DNA of 64,000 nt, from assembly GCA_015499995.1 (NCBI GenBank), contig JADNRV010000003.1, forward strand, positions 992,001 through 1,056,000. Direction: 5' to 3'. A program made the position numbers and the translations under genes. Of the stretch, positions 45,863-58,020 are shown piece by piece. The first letter of the stretch is position 1, and every line of letters begins with the position of its first letter. The stretch comes from Flammula alnicola (taxonomy: Eukaryota; Basidiomycota; Agaricomycetes; Agaricales; Strophariaceae). The notes beneath the pieces were generated by a model that was not told the origin of the DNA, made no database searches, and saw only the letters and a program-made list of their open reading frames with translations.

Positions 45863-47630
45863 TCAAGCGCTCGCCTGGATGGCAGTTCCATGAGCTTTCG
45901 TAGGAGATTGCGGCGTAGCAGAGGTGGAAACGAGATCGAGTAGTGATCCCATTGATAGAGGGTTTGGTTGGAGGATAACACCACCCACAGGCATCGTGGA
46001 ACGGCTAGGCTGTGTCTCGGATTCATCTCCTGGTTTAGTTGTTGGTGCTTGAGATACAGGAAAATCCCATGGACGTGGAACCTGATAGTCGGATGTCAGC
46101 TTGATGATGGGAATATTTGGCAGCAATTAATTACCAGAGCTGCAGGCATGATCCTAGGGAAATGCATATCAGCGCTATTTCGACTGTATGATCGCAAAGG
46201 TACATACCAGGTGGCTGCACATACAACACCTCGACCTTTATTCTGCGCCTTGATGGTGGAGAATTCAAAGTCAACGAACTGAGAAATGTAGCGCACGAAG
46301 GGAAGGATCTCGCGGACACCGTTGTTGACGAGCGCCAGTGCAGAGAGGAAGTTTATAAGGGCGCCGGAGACAGATTGACCTCTCTGTAAGAAGGTTAATA
46401 AGCAAGTTGAAGAAATTCGGAGATATTTCGCCTACCGCGAGATACACCAAAGAAGGAGGAGGAAGAAGGAGTTCCAATCCCCACCAATCTGTTTCTTGTC
46501 AGGAAAGAGGATCGGCCTAGTAGCGTCGGCTTACAAGTTAATATCGACATCCTATCTGTTGGTGGATGTAGACCTAATTGTACGAAAGTAATCGTCAGCA
46601 ATCTTTGTCGCATTTTTACGCTAAATGACACACCTGAGTGGTCTGGCGTGATAGCTTTTCCCGTAGCATATCCAAGGGCCATTAATTCTGGAGTGATTTG
46701 CCGAAACCCTTGAATGACAGTCTCGGCCGTTGGGACTGCTCCAGCTAAGATACCCTTGCCATTCCCGGGCTGACCTAATCCAAAGTCAGGAGAACTGACC
46801 AAATCAACAATGTGCATCTCGTTAAACATGTTGGTAAGTTCTTGGAGTGGGGGGGATACAACGCCTGGGAAGTTGACAGTTTGCGCTGACATTTCTCCTC
46901 CAGTGCCTGTCGACATAAGCTTTGAGAAATGAAGACGATGTTCTTCATCATCTGTATGCTCCAAACAGACTGCGTGGATCGGTCCCTTGAGATGATGGCT
47001 GTGATCGGTGGCAAGCTGCTCGTCATTTGCAGGTAGTTCCCGCAGTTGCGCAATGAGTTTGTTTGCAGTTTTGGGCTGCATAAGCTGGGTCTTCAGCATA
47101 CTCAACTGTGGTCTCGCTGTTGCAGGTGTCAGCTGAGGAGCCACCCCAGTCGTCGGGCCAATGATGAAGGCACGAAGTGTCAACGCGGATTTCTGAGCTC
47201 GCTTGTCCGAGGTGGACAATTGAATCTTCTGGGCGCGTTTGGCAAAATCTTGGGTCGCCTGCTCTCGTTTCCCATACTCCTGGATCGCTGTAAGTGCCGG
47301 CTTCTGCTCGGAGGAATCTTTTCCTATGAAACCGAAGGACCGGAATGAAAATCGACGAAGTTTAACCTGGGCCTCAACAAAGGGAGATGGGTCATGTCCT
47401 TTGGTCTGATCGACAGAGGCTTTGCTTTGAGCAGAGACAACAGTTTCTGCGGTGATGATCGAAGATGCGATTTTGCCTATAGCGTTGTCCATGGGTTTGG
47501 AGGTAGAGGCATCCATGGGTGGAGCAGAGGCAACCACGACACTCGTCGATTCCAGAGACACATGCCGTTCTCCCGTAGCAGGTTCAACTTTATCGCTCGC
47601 AGTGTACGAAAAAAAGCCTAATATGCCCAT
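45863..47630 (-). CDS. Conserved basidiomycete protein of unknown function
   Basis: About 500 residues. The first exon (MGILGFFSYTASDKVEPATG) is Ser/Thr-rich; later parts look folded: EYGKREQATQDFAKRAQKIQ, LTLRAFIIGPTTGVAPQLTP, LTPATARPQLSMLKTQLMQP. The C-terminal half is the most conserved in my memory of related proteins: LELLLPPPSLVYLA, GALINFLSALALVNNGVREI, FVRYISQFVDFEFSTIKAQN, VVCAATWIMPAALVPRPWDF. There is no signal peptide and no clear transmembrane segment, only a moderately hydrophobic stretch at NFLSALALV. The end is Ser/Pro-rich. Introns near 46390-46440, 46490-46550, 46570-46640 and 46090-46215. No function can be given. Confidence 0.75.
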
Positions 47631-48158
47631 TCTAGTGAGGAGAGTAGGTCAGAAGTTATCAACATAAAGAATGGGTGTCTGCGGAGGGCCTGTAACTCAC
47701 CTTCAGACGCGAGTTGCTGACCACTGGAAAGCTGGTGTGATCTTGGTCAAATTTCAATGGTTTGGCCCCAGCCAAAGAGTTCAAGCGGACATATAGGGCG
47801 GGCTCAGACCCTCGAAGTCTCAAAGGACAAGGACTCTGAGCGGCTAGTGGTGAGAGCTGGTGAGAGAGACTTCTGGAGTGAGTGAGATGCTTCCTGATTT
47901 GGGCATCTGTGCATCACAGGATCGCTAAATTTAGCACATTCCGAATTCCAAAATCCGAATTCACCTTTTTATGACTTGGTCGTGCATTTCTATCTCCAAG
48001 GCGCAGGCCGGGGCTTGCAAGGGTAGGCTCATGTTCGGAATTCCGTTCTATTCGCCATTAGAAGCTCCGATTACTGAAACCCTGTTTGATCCGATAGCAA
48101 AACTGTTCTTAAAGCACTGACTCGGGTACTTTGCCTCAGTGCCTTGCTATTTTTCATC
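47631..48158. other. Divergent promoter region
   Basis: Separates the minus-strand unknown gene (ATG 47630) from the plus-strand TDT transporter (ATG 48159). No other coding signal. Confidence 0.6.
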
Positions 48159-49656
48159 ATGACTCGGACTTCCACCCATCCCAAACAACCATGGCATCGG
48201 GCTCTTCTGGAGATTGTCCAAATTTCGACGCGGTACAGCAAATATCCCCGCTATCGGTGTCCCATTTCCTCACATTTTCTTTTCATGTAGGCGGGCTTCT
48301 CCTGCTCTTTTCGCGGTTACAATGGGTGAGATCTTATTTTTACGATCATCGAACCTTTTTTTGACCCAGCGACTTCTTCAATGGTGCAGGAACTGGAGCG
48401 ATCAGCAGCTTGTTCGTAAGCTTTCCCTACGGAACTGGCTCAAGGCCCATGATAGTCCTGAGCTTGATCATCTTCTTCTTGAACCTATTCCTTTTCACCC
48501 TCTTCTCCGTACTCGTGATCGCCAAGTATATGTGCTATCCGGATAGATGGAAGGTCCTTGTCCGAAATCCAGTGACCAGCCTGTATGCAGGTTGTTTTCC
48601 TATGGGCGCCACCACGCTCATAAACGTGGCAGTCCTGGTGATACACCAAAAATATCACGTCGGTGGGAAGGGGTTTTTGTACTTCCTTTGGGCCATATGG
48701 TGGATAGACATCGTCATTGCCTTTTTTTGCTGCTGGGTTGGTGTCCACGTTATGTATGTTTTATTTATCACCAGTACAGAACATTACTTATCATATGTGC
48801 TGTTTAGGTTCGCCTATCAAAACCATTCTCTCGATTCGATGACTGCCATGTGGCTACTTCCAGTAGTCACCCTTATAGTCGCTTCTTCGACTGGAGGCAT
48901 AGTAGCCAATGCGTTGCAGCCATATTCGCTGTCGTACGCTCTTGATACTGTCACCATCTCTGCCTTTATGGTCACCGTTGGACTCACCCTCGCCCTCATG
49001 ATTTTGACGATATACCTTTTGCGGCTCATCATCCACGGCCTTCCTCAGGGCGGAACTATTCTTTCCGTTTTCCTTCCATTAGGTCCGACTGGGCAAGCTG
49101 GTTTTGCAGTGCTCCTCATCGGCCAAAATTATAGCTCTCTTTTCCCGACAATATCAAGTACCACCGAGGTCGTAACATCCAGGTCGGCGGGCATGATCGT
49201 AAACGTAGTCTGCACATGTTTATCTTTTGTGCTATGGTCCCTCGCCACTATGTGGATTCTCTACGCACTACTCGCCGTATACACCGCACTTTGTAAGTCG
49301 GTCATTGCGTTTAGGATATCTTTCTGGGGCTTAGTCTTCCCAAATGTAAGTTTATTCTTCCTTATTGTTTATTACTCTCAATTTATCCTCGTTTGTAGGG
49401 TGTCTACGCCAATCTCACGATTCAACTCGCCAATACATTCAACTCAAGAGCCTTCCGCGTTTGGGGAGCAATATATGCCATTGCAACCCTGGTTCTCTGG
49501 ATGTCGATATTTATTCGATCAATCTGGGAGCTGAAGACATTTTTTGCGGTACGGAAGGTCTCCGACGACATCCCTATTCCAGAAATCGATATCTATCAGC
49601 CGCAATGCTTACAACGACAAGGCAGCAACGGGACTAGCTTTACGCAAGTCCGATAG
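48159..49656 (+). CDS. TDT-family membrane transporter (SSU1/Mae1-like)
   Basis: The start MTRTSTHPKQPWHRALLEIV, then an intron, then the family hallmark ASPALFAVTMGTGAISSLFV and about ten membrane helices: MIVLSLIIFFLNLFLFTLFS, VLVRNPVTSLYAGCFPMGAT, FLYFLWAIWWIDIVIAFFCC, WLLPVVTLIVASSTGGIVAN, LPLGPTGQAGFAVLLIGQNY, GVYANLTIQLANTFNSRAFR, and AIYAIATLVLWMSIFIRSIW. The tail is short and polar (GSNGTSFTQVR). TDT members export sulfite (Ssu1) or import malate (Mae1); the substrate here cannot be told apart by eye. The ATG at 48159 is the only one that keeps the frame through intron 1. The gene looks intact. Confidence 0.9.
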
Positions 49657-50730
49657 AGGCTATACTGGCTCAGTCCTGTCCAATTTGGACAGCACTCCAG
49701 TCCCGTCTTAACATTCTGCTGCCTTCAACAAGGAATCAGAATGCTCTCGGAAAAGGCGGTCTTCACCCATACGCTCAACGCGTGACCATAGACTCGGATA
49801 TAATTATACCATAATCGATAATATTCACCGGTTCGTCCAGATTGTATATGGTGGCAACGTGCTCTGCACCCTTCCAGCGATTGTCGATCGCTTGTTTGAC
49901 CTTGTCTCCTGGGAGAACTTTCGTTGTGAATGCTGTGGTGTCACTCCAGTTTGCCAGACTGGTTCAATTCTAGAGGTCATTCCACTCTGTCCAGATATTC
50001 ACTGATATGGCTCCTGTTTGCCAACCAATCTTGAGGCAATTGCATTCGGTACGTTAGGAGTTCTTTACTTGACGCAATTCATAGATTCATTTATATTACT
50101 TTCTGCAGTATGGTTCATGATAGTCATGGGCAGAGGTACTGTGGCAGAATTCGCAGCAATCTTTCGTGCAGCAAAACCACTCAATGCGACCTTAATATTT
50201 TTCCTCGTCAATCTGTCCTTCTAGGTCGCCAGCTGTGCCATATCCTTTGTTACTGCTTGTTTCCGCATGTCGTATTTTATGTGGATGCCCGGGCCCATAT
50301 GTAGAAAGAAGCTTCTGTCGAAAACGGAACATTGCCAGTACAGTGCGATTTTACTTTATAAATGTAGCTTTTATTCTGGAACAACGCTAGCATTCTGTGG
50401 AGTTTCTGTGGGGATGAAGGGCTTGATATTTGCTATTAGTATGGGCATCCGAGTCCAATCCGAGTCCTGGCTATTGATGAGTCCTTGGATTGTCGGGGTG
50501 AATTTCCTATGGGATGAATCCTCTTTATAGAGATTCCCTGAATATTTATGAATCGCCAACGTTCTCATTGTCATTTCGAACGTGGCAAGCCGATGGTGGC
50601 TCCGGCGCTCCGCGCTTGCAATTGTCCCCGTGAGAGTTGTGACTATGAGACTCCCGTGACCACATATTGACGCCGGTGCTTTTCGGTGGTTCTGCAATAT
50701 ACTCAATTCGCTAGCCTATCTCCTCACCTC
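49657..50730. other. Intergenic region with a possible gene fragment
   Basis: About 1.1 kb between the transporter and PI 4-kinase genes, both on the plus strand. It contains one exon-like stretch on the minus strand (listed next) and a hydrophobic plus-strand open frame at 50018-50224 without splice continuity. No intact gene. Confidence 0.5.
49782..49958 (-). pseudogene. Exon-like fragment of an unidentified protein
   Basis: A clean open stretch of about 57 codons reads LANWSDTTAFTTKVLPGDKV and then AIDNRWKGAEHVATIYNLDE, ending IIISESMVTR before a TGA. A possible splice acceptor (TTGAACCAG) is at its start. The composition looks like true protein, but I found no upstream exons on the minus strand and cannot name the family. 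It may be the last exon of a broken or poorly resolved gene. Confidence 0.3.
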
Positions 50731-53700
50731 ATGTCGGCTCGCTCTCAACGCTCCGGGTACCAACCTCTACAGACCCACGAAGATGAATCAGACGTAGCGG
50801 ATGATCCCAGAGCATCCACGAGCCTCCCAGGTGGTTCCCATGACACACCTTCACGTCGGCGCGCAGTGCGTCCAGGTAGCATCGACCTGACCAAGTTGGA
50901 CCATGCATTCAAGAGGTTTGTCCCTATTCATAACTTAATTTCTTCAGAAACCTGGCTTACGCTTGGCAGATGGACAGAATCTATAGCCCAGAAGGTTAAG
51001 CGAAAGAAGAAGACAAATGACCATTCGAGGAAGCAAATATGGCGCAGTGTCTTTGAGCCAGCGATTACTGGACTACCTCCCTCTGGATTTGTGCGGTTAT
51101 CTGTTCAAGGATTCTGTTAACGTTACTAATGGAATGTACCTCATAGGTGAAGACATTAGACCACAAGCAGCCAATGACGCAGGCCGACTTTGATGCGTAA
51201 GTACACCGTCATGTCGGTAGTATATCAATTAATATTTATTTATTTATTTCTAGGGTGGTTCAATCTGTGAAGGATGCTATTAATGAGGGAATTCACCCCA
51301 AGATGATAACCAAAGGGTCGTCGGGTTCTTACTTTGCTAGAGCGAAGGTTGAGGGACGGGTACAAACAGTTGCGTAAGTATTCTGCATTTCTGACATATA
51401 CACTCTCTGAATATTGGTATTGTAGTGTATTTAAACCTAAAGATGAGGAACCTTACGGTCGGCTGAATCCCAAAGTGAGAATTGCTCTTATCCAATCCAC
51501 AAACTCCGAGTCTCAGACTGTTTGAAAGACCACCAAATGGCTTCATCGGCAATTCCGATGGATTATACCGTTCGGACGGGCTTGTCTTATACCCAATCTC
51601 AGCTATATCTCCGAAGCCGCAGCGTCACTACTCGACGACCGTCTAGAACTCCATATTGTGCCACCAACACAACTAGTGTCATTGTCGAGTCCAGTGAGTA
51701 CCTTTCATTGTTGGACTTGTTCTATAAACCTCAAGATTTCCTCACAGGCATTCTTCTATGACTGGTTTGACCGTAATGCTGCAAAGAAGGGGAAGCCTTT
51801 ACCAGATAAAATTGGTAGCATGCAATATTTTCTTCATGGATTCCAAGGCACGAATGTTCTTCGCCGTTTTGAATTTCCGTTGAATGCCTTTCTTACAGAT
51901 GCCTCTGATTTCCTTCGCAAATACCCCTGGCCTGGACGGGCCATCGCTGATACATTCGACGACTCCACCCACCGCCAAGGAAACGTGTCAAAGCGTTTTC
52001 TAAGTGCTATGAAAATTATATGCGGAAAAACGGGCGATACCGAAGACATATACGATGATGCTGATTACGAAGACGAGCGTGTTCTTTATGATGCGACCGA
52101 GGCATCTGACGTCCAGCGACCATTCTATTGGAGTCAGCAGCTGCAACAAAGCTTTCGAGAAGAATTAGAAAAGTTCGCTCTACTTTAATTGTGAGTATCA
52201 TAGGCTAACATATCTTTACCTGACAGACTCGTGATATTGGGTACATCTTTTTCTCTACACCCGTGATGAATTACTCAGTCTTGCATTTCAGATTATCTAA
52301 TGTTGAACACAGACCGTGGTGCAGACAACTATATGATCAAGTATTGTGAAGGCGACCACGAAAAGGCTCTTGTTGACGTTGCTCCCTCTCGGTCCGTTCG
52401 CCTTGAAATGCCAGTTATGAGCGAGCTCAGGAGATCGGATATGATGACTGGACCTCGCATGGCCTCATCCTCATCCTATCAGCCTATTTTATCCCCTGTT
52501 CCATCTGGTTCTAACTCCCCTGATTCTGATTATAAACGAAAACCTCATATCCACATTGCCGCAATCGATAATTCGCTTTCTTTCCCTCACGAACATCCGC
52601 AAGGTTGGCGCTCGTATACATACGGGTGGCTATATCTACCTGTCAGCGTCATTGGCCGCCCTTTCAGCGACAAGACTCGGAATCATTTCCTCCCTTTGTT
52701 GACATCCAAATCATGGTGGGAAGAAACAACGTATCAGTTAGAAAAATTGTTCGCTGTGGACCCTGACTTTCACCCTAAGATGTTTGCTGTAAGATCTGTA
52801 TTTCCTTTATTTTGCCAAACTAACGTAGGAATGAACAGCGTCAATTGGCTGTTATCAAAGGCCAAGCTTGGAATATTCTTCAATCACTGAAACATGCCGT
52901 ATGTTGTATTCTTTCTATCGCCTTGAACTTTACTCACCACCTCTTTAGGACGAGGGTACGTGTCTGGAAATGTTTATACAGTTCGAGTCTCGTTTACCTT
53001 GCTTTTAGGGCCATTGGAACTGACACGCAGGACCAAAGTTCTTGTCTGGAATGAGGAGATTGATGTTCCCGAGGAAACTGTTCAGGATTTGCCTAACGGT
53101 CAAGGTTCTCCAAAGCTGTCGATTAGCAGTGTTCCTCTTCCAAAGCGGACACGAAGCCAAAGCACTGGTGCCGAATTCCCTCCTCCAATGCGCCGTACAT
53201 CTACAGATGCATCCGGTGTTCCTCGTCCAGTTCCTTTTGCGGCTAAATTCCAGCGAGTCCATCCGGGTACAACAGGAGTTACTGTTCTTGAGCACTTGGA
53301 GAGATTAGATGCCGTCGAGGCGAGTTTACAGCGGCTGGGTATCGATGACAATGAAGAAGACAATGAAGAAGAAGTTGATGTCGGTGTAGTGAAGAAAGCA
53401 AGTGTTCTTCCTCAACCAGAAGCATCTTCGTCTTCCGCTGTGCCTACCTCGCCATTCACACCCCCAGGTAGTCCATTACCCACTGTACAAGAAGTTCCAT
53501 CTGCAAGAAGCTCAGTTGACGAGGAGGACCTAGTTGCTCTTTCGAAGTCAACATCGCACGTGGAAGGCGTCAATCTTTTCGGCAACCAGAGCGCCACTCT
53601 GTCGAGCGCAGGGATGGAATGGATCCAAACGGCTGAATCTCCGGTGAGACGGACTGTAATAGCTGAGGTATGTTATGTTCGATCATGTACTGTTTCATCA

Positions 53701-53762
53701 CCTCACGGATCTTCCAGCGACTGGAAACTGTCAAGAGCAAACCGTTATGCTCTTGTTGGTAG
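50731..53762 (+). CDS. LSB6: Type II phosphatidylinositol 4-kinase (LSB6-like)
   Basis: Polar N-terminus MSARSQRSGYQPLQTHEDES. The kinase core begins KGSSGSYFARAKVEGRVQTV with AVFKPKDEEPYGRLNPK (P-loop-like GS-SGSYF and nucleotide-binding lysine). It continues FGRACLIPNLSYISEAAASL, the catalytic loop NTDRGADNYMIKYCEGD near 52305-52350, and IAAIDNSLSFPHEHPQGW with the metal-binding Asp. A Ser-rich insert of about 50 residues (RSDMMTGPRMASSSSYQPIL) separates the catalytic loop from that Asp. The C-terminal third is acidic and Ser/Pro-rich, ending SKPLCSCW. These enzymes make PI4P on Golgi, endosome and plasma membrane. One oddity: the residue before NTDRG is Leu where I expect Arg. About 14 introns. 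Confidence 0.9.
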
Positions 53763-53847
53763 CATTTTTATATGTAATACATAGATAGACGATTACAATA
53801 CATTGTTTGGAGACCAAAAAGAAAAAAAATGGTTGCCAAGAGACAAA

Positions 53848-55417
53848 TTACTCTCCTTCCGTCAATAACCATTTAGCAAAGTCGTCCAAGCGTCTTCTTT
53901 CTGCCTCATCGCCCTCACCACCGACGTCTTCTCCAGTGCCACTTCGCTTGAAGCGTTGTTTTCCGGTGAAAAACTCCGCTGAGACGCGGCGTCCGTCGAA
54001 AAAGCGACCGTTCATCTTCTGTTCTCCTCATCAGTTGGATGTGCTGGCCATGAACAAATTCGCCTACCAAAATACATGCTTGTGCGCCAATGGGATCTCT
54101 GAATTTAACAGTCATCACTCCATCCTTCTCTTGCTATTGAACAGTGAGAACATTGCGCTACGCGAACAAAAAAAAAAAGGAAACGCACGTCGTACAGGAC
54201 CACGTTTGTCACTTCTCCCAGGGATGAGCACTCCTCTCGAACATCATCCTTCAGGTCCAGCAATAACGACGCGTCCTTCTCAAGATCTTGGAGGTTGAAC
54301 ATATGCTTCAAAACAACAACTCGGCTGCTGTTATTGGCAGCATTTAGTTCATCTGCCGGGTCTGGCATTGGACCGAATCCATCATCATCTCCCCATTCTT
54401 CGAGTTTCCTGCTGAAAAGGTCAGCTCTCTCCAGTATATTTAGGTAGAAATGAAAAACGTACTTTTGCATCTTCCCTATACGCTTCGTGATTTTCTTCTT
54501 ATCCATCGTTTTCCGTGGCTTGGATTCTTGCCCTGGAGCGTGGGTTTTATGAGCGAAATCGGCTTTAGATACTTTCATGACAGTGGAAGGTTGGCCGAGC
54601 CGCAGTTCAGCATCTTCTAGAAGTGTCAAAGCCAAGGTAACGGAGTCCTCTTTGAAATAGACCACCAGCGCCTCCCCACTGAAAGATCCATCATCTCTCG
54701 CGTACATTTTGACCTTTGGTTCACCGCCTTCGTCTTCTTCGATGACACCGCACTTGGAGAAACGCTCGACGATTTCCTCTTGCTCTGTATCCGGAGGAAG
54801 ACCTGTGACATATACGGCAGTATTTTTAGACTTCCTCTCGCCTGCACTTTTTTCCTTCTTGTCATTCTTCCCCCGCTTAATTGAAATCCCTCCGTTCCCG
54901 GGAGTAGCTGATGTGTAGTCTTCGTCTGCCTTGCGCTTTTTGTTCTCGCGCTTCAGGACGAGGGCAGCTGGCGTCTGGTCAGCAGTAATTTAGTATCCTT
55001 ATTATCGAAAGAGAAGACAAATGTCACTCCCAACCTCTTCGTCTACACCGGCAACCGAGTACGCTGCCTGTTGGCGGAATATTAGGTCCTCGTCCACCTG
55101 GGGAAAGTTCAGTGGTGGTTATTGCTGCTGTAGCCTGAGACAAGATGGGACATACCAAAGGAGCCCAGGAGTTCTTTGAAGGGTCATACTCCAGCTCTGT
55201 ACCATCTTCTTGTTCAAAACGCCATGTATTGGAGGTCTTAGAAAAGTAGATCCTGTCCAAATTAGGTCACGGTTGAATATGTTGGCTTCATTTCCAAGAA
55301 AGCGGTCTCGACGGTGGAAAGGCACAGAAAGCAAGCATACCGTGGATCATCGGCGAAAGCTGCTGCCTGAACTTCGGCGGATGAGCCCGCTGCTGGAGAT
55401 GGTGGTGGTGCAGACAT
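53848..55417 (-). CDS. CUS2: CUS2/TAT-SF1-like splicing factor with two RRM domains
   Basis: The start MSAPPPSPAAGSSAEVQAAA leads to FSKTSNTWRFEQEDGTELEY (the N-terminal WW-like block of the family). RRM1 follows: NTAVYVTGLPPDTEQEEIVE, FSGEALVVYFKEDSVTLALT. A basic linker (KPRKTMDKKKITKRIGKMQK) and RRM2 (UHM-like) come next: SSRVVVLKHMFNLQDLEKDA, DGVMTVKFRDPIGAQACIL, NGRFFDGRRVSAEFFTG. CUS2/HTATSF1 binds SF3b1 and helps U2 snRNP assembly. The last residues, RLDDFAKWLLTEGE, are usual. It shares a convergent 3' end with the PI 4-kinase, 85 bases apart. The gene looks intact. Confidence 0.9.
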
Positions 55418-55557
55418 TAGTTCAATTGTGTACAATTGTTTGAGCCTAATGCCACCCATTTCTACATTCGACTACAAGCCCTCGTCCAGTTCTGAATCTT
55501 AGACCGCGCAACATATGTAAGCATGTCTGTCACCAAGTTGTATATTCTTCTCTAATT

Positions 55558-56267
55558 CTACCGGTAAAGTGACATGGGGAAGTATGAGTGCTCGTCATGA
55601 GGAGCATTGGGTGATTGTTCAGGAACCCAGCGTTTGTGAGGAATGGGTAATGCAGGAGGTAATTTGGATTCCGAGTAGACTTGGGCAGTTGAAGTTACGG
55701 TGGCAATAGCTTCAGAAAGATCAAGCACTTTTCTCTCAGTCGCAGGGACGCCAGATGCGTCGGTGGCATCGGAAGGAGCAGATACACTTATGCGATAATT
55801 AGTCACACTGACAATACAGAGGTAGAAGAACATACGCCTTCGCGCCCGAATGTTCGATCAACAAGCTTGAAAGCTCAGACTGGGTCACCACAGACAACTG
55901 GGGGAATGCGCGCCTAACATCGCGCTTCCAGTAGGGATTCTGGGCGGGATCGGACGCTGGCAAAGAAATACATAATGAGACCACTCGCTCTTCAACAGTA
56001 TTTAAAATGGAATCAACCTTTCGTTGCGGGTGTAGAGTACTTCTCTGGCCTCGAAGCAGGTGTTGGGTAGCGATTTACAGCGGCAAGTGGAAGACCACTG
56101 GAGATATCTGGGTTAACAGCCACCACCTCGCCTAGAAAGAAGTCAAAGCAGAGTGAGTCAGGCAACAGCGGAGTCGGAGGGGTTTAGCACGACTGACGGA
56201 ACTTCTTCCAGAAGCCCTTGGGACTGAGATGGTACAGAGTCGACTCCGCAGCTTTCTTGGTGGCCAT
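55558..56267 (-). CDS. Mitochondrial complex I 21 kDa subunit (fungal NADH-u_ox-rdase family)
   Basis: Start MATKKAAESTLYHLSPKGFW, then an intron, then REVVAVNPDISSGLPLAAVN, RYPTPASRPEKYSTPATKAS and DPAQNPYWKRDVRRAFPQLS. The motif SG-PL--VNRYP-P-SRPE-Y-TPATKASD-A-NPYWKRD is diagnostic for the fungal 21 kDa complex I accessory subunit. The tail has Pro/Ser-rich sequence to SYFPMSLYR. The mature protein sits in the inner mitochondrial membrane arm. About 170 residues, four exons. The gene looks intact. It is the second nuclear complex I gene in the window, 18 kb from NDUFS7. Confidence 0.9.
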
Positions 56268-57070
56268 GGTTCAAGTTGTGAACGGAATGGTCGAAATTGG
56301 ACCCGGTGTGTCACGGCTCGCCCCGTGTGACTGGTCGTGACACAGAACTTTCTTCCGAGAATCAATGTCATGATGCCATGTATCTCTTAACTCGGTTTAA
56401 CTCTTGAGCTTAACTACCAGCTCGGCTATGGCAGCAGGGGTTTTCCTTCAAAGCTGGCTTCCTACTGAAAACTCGAGTGAACGTACAAATTCGTCCTCAA
56501 ATTCCGCGTTACCCGTTCCCAGGCGGTTAAGGAGAAAATCTCAAAAGATTTCTTGCCTCTCATCGTCTTGGATGCCAATCACTTTGCCTTATCTTTCACC
56601 CTCCTCAACCCACAAGAAAATTCGTCCGTGTCTGGAAGAGAAGCATGGATTCTCAGGCGACATCGCCCTCATCGCTATCTGTGTTCTGCCGAACCAATCA
56701 GGCCTAGCACTCTGCACAGTGCTGAGTGCACACAGAGATAAGAGCGTTCAATTTTATACACCAATGTCATCCACGGTGTCCATGTCAAGGCTTGTCAACC
56801 TAACTTGTAGGTTCTTTATACGAGGTCGGAATCTGGAAGGGTTTCATAGACGTACAGAGTCGGAGGAATTCCTTTTATGGCATGCCGAGCGCTTGTGCGG
56901 CATTATGGACAGAAAATTGCGCCATATGCATGTCGCAATCGTATCGTGCGCTTCCTCTGCTATGACAATTCCTTACGAATAAGTTGACCCACAAATTTTC
57001 CAGTTTATATACCGATGGTTGTTCATAATCTCTTCCTTCTCTCCCGCTCTTCTCTCGACGACGGTATAAC
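56268..57070. other. Divergent promoter region, 0.8 kb
   Basis: Lies between the 21 kDa subunit gene and the UPF0643 gene. It contains an open frame of 192 codons on the plus strand (from 56404) that I do not accept as a gene, and TTTATATA before 57012. Confidence 0.5.
57004..57011 (+). promoter_or_regulatory. TATA-like box of the UPF0643 gene
   Basis: TTTATATA lies about 60 bases upstream of the ATG at 57071. Confidence 0.4.
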
Positions 57071-57911
57071 ATGACTGTCCCTGTCCCCTTCACGCATCCC
57101 TCTCATCCAGCTTTCGGAATGAAGACAGCAGCTTCTTTAGAACAACCTGGCTCTCGGGATCCACATACTATCCCAAACTTTGACTCATTTCCGGTTCCCC
57201 CAGCCCCATTACTCTACCTCCCACCTCTTTTATCTTCTTTGCCTGCGCACATCTCCTCAGAACACCTGCCTGAGAGCCCTGAACACCGTCCGCTCGTTAC
57301 CGAGACACGACTACCTGATATTGATCCTACTTCTTTATCGCTACATAAAGCTCTTCATCGTTTCAAGCCACTGACACCCCACTATGCCACATCCCCCTAC
57401 GGAGAAGCATTCAACTGGTCAGAGCTACGGTTGCCGGTCGACGAGGAACGGGAATGGTACTGCGTTGTTTTTCGTAGCAAGCGGAAGGCGGAAAGTGATG
57501 GCATTTGTAAGACACGTCGTTCTCCCTCGATGTTTACGACGTCGATAAATTTTCGTTTTCTAGCTTTATACGATGCAGATAAACTGGCGCATGACGAGGC
57601 TATACGAAATGGAGGGGTATGTTGTCGCCTTGGCTTTAAGTCTTGCTTTCATACTCATATATATACCTTAGTTGATTTTGTACTGGTATGGAATCCCGAA
57701 TCAAGAAACTGGCATGAACCTCGCTACCTGCATATGGCAAAGTCGGAAACACGCTACGGCCGCAAACTTTGGTCCTCACCATATCAAAGCCATGAGATTG
57801 GCAGCTGGTGCTTATGAAGTCTATACCCTGGAGCGGTACAAGTTGCAGAAAGTGAAAGGCGCTGTAGGGGTGACCATCGAGCCTTTTGAAGGTGGTGAGG
57901 TCGGGTGGTGA
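57071..57911 (+). CDS. UPF0643 family protein
   Basis: Start MTVPVPFTHPSHPAFGMKTA. The conserved core is FNWSELRLPVDEEREWYCVV, FRSKRKAESDG, ALYDADKLAHDEAIRNGG, then LYWYGIPNQETGMNLATCIW and SRKHATAANFGPHHIKAMRL through AAGAYEVYTLERYKLQKVKG to the end EPFEGGEVGW. I recognise this as the fungal UPF0643 family: the WYG-PN--TG-NLATCIWQSR and GGEVGW motifs are typical. No function is known for the family. Two short introns. No signal peptide or membrane helix, so a soluble cytosolic protein is likely. Confidence 0.85.
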
Positions 57912-58020
57912 CTCGGGTTTAATTTTGCTTTCGTTTTTCAATTTGCTTTCGTCATGTTATCACAGGCACCCATACCATGTTTCGTCATATAATACACACA
58001 CTGTAAACCCTTCTAGACTG

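Noticed and set aside
56404..56982. A 192-codon open frame on the plus strand between the 21 kDa subunit and UPF0643 genes
   Set aside because: It opens at a TTG, has no family similarity, and parts of other frames look no less protein-like. It lies in a divergent promoter region. I treat it as chance.
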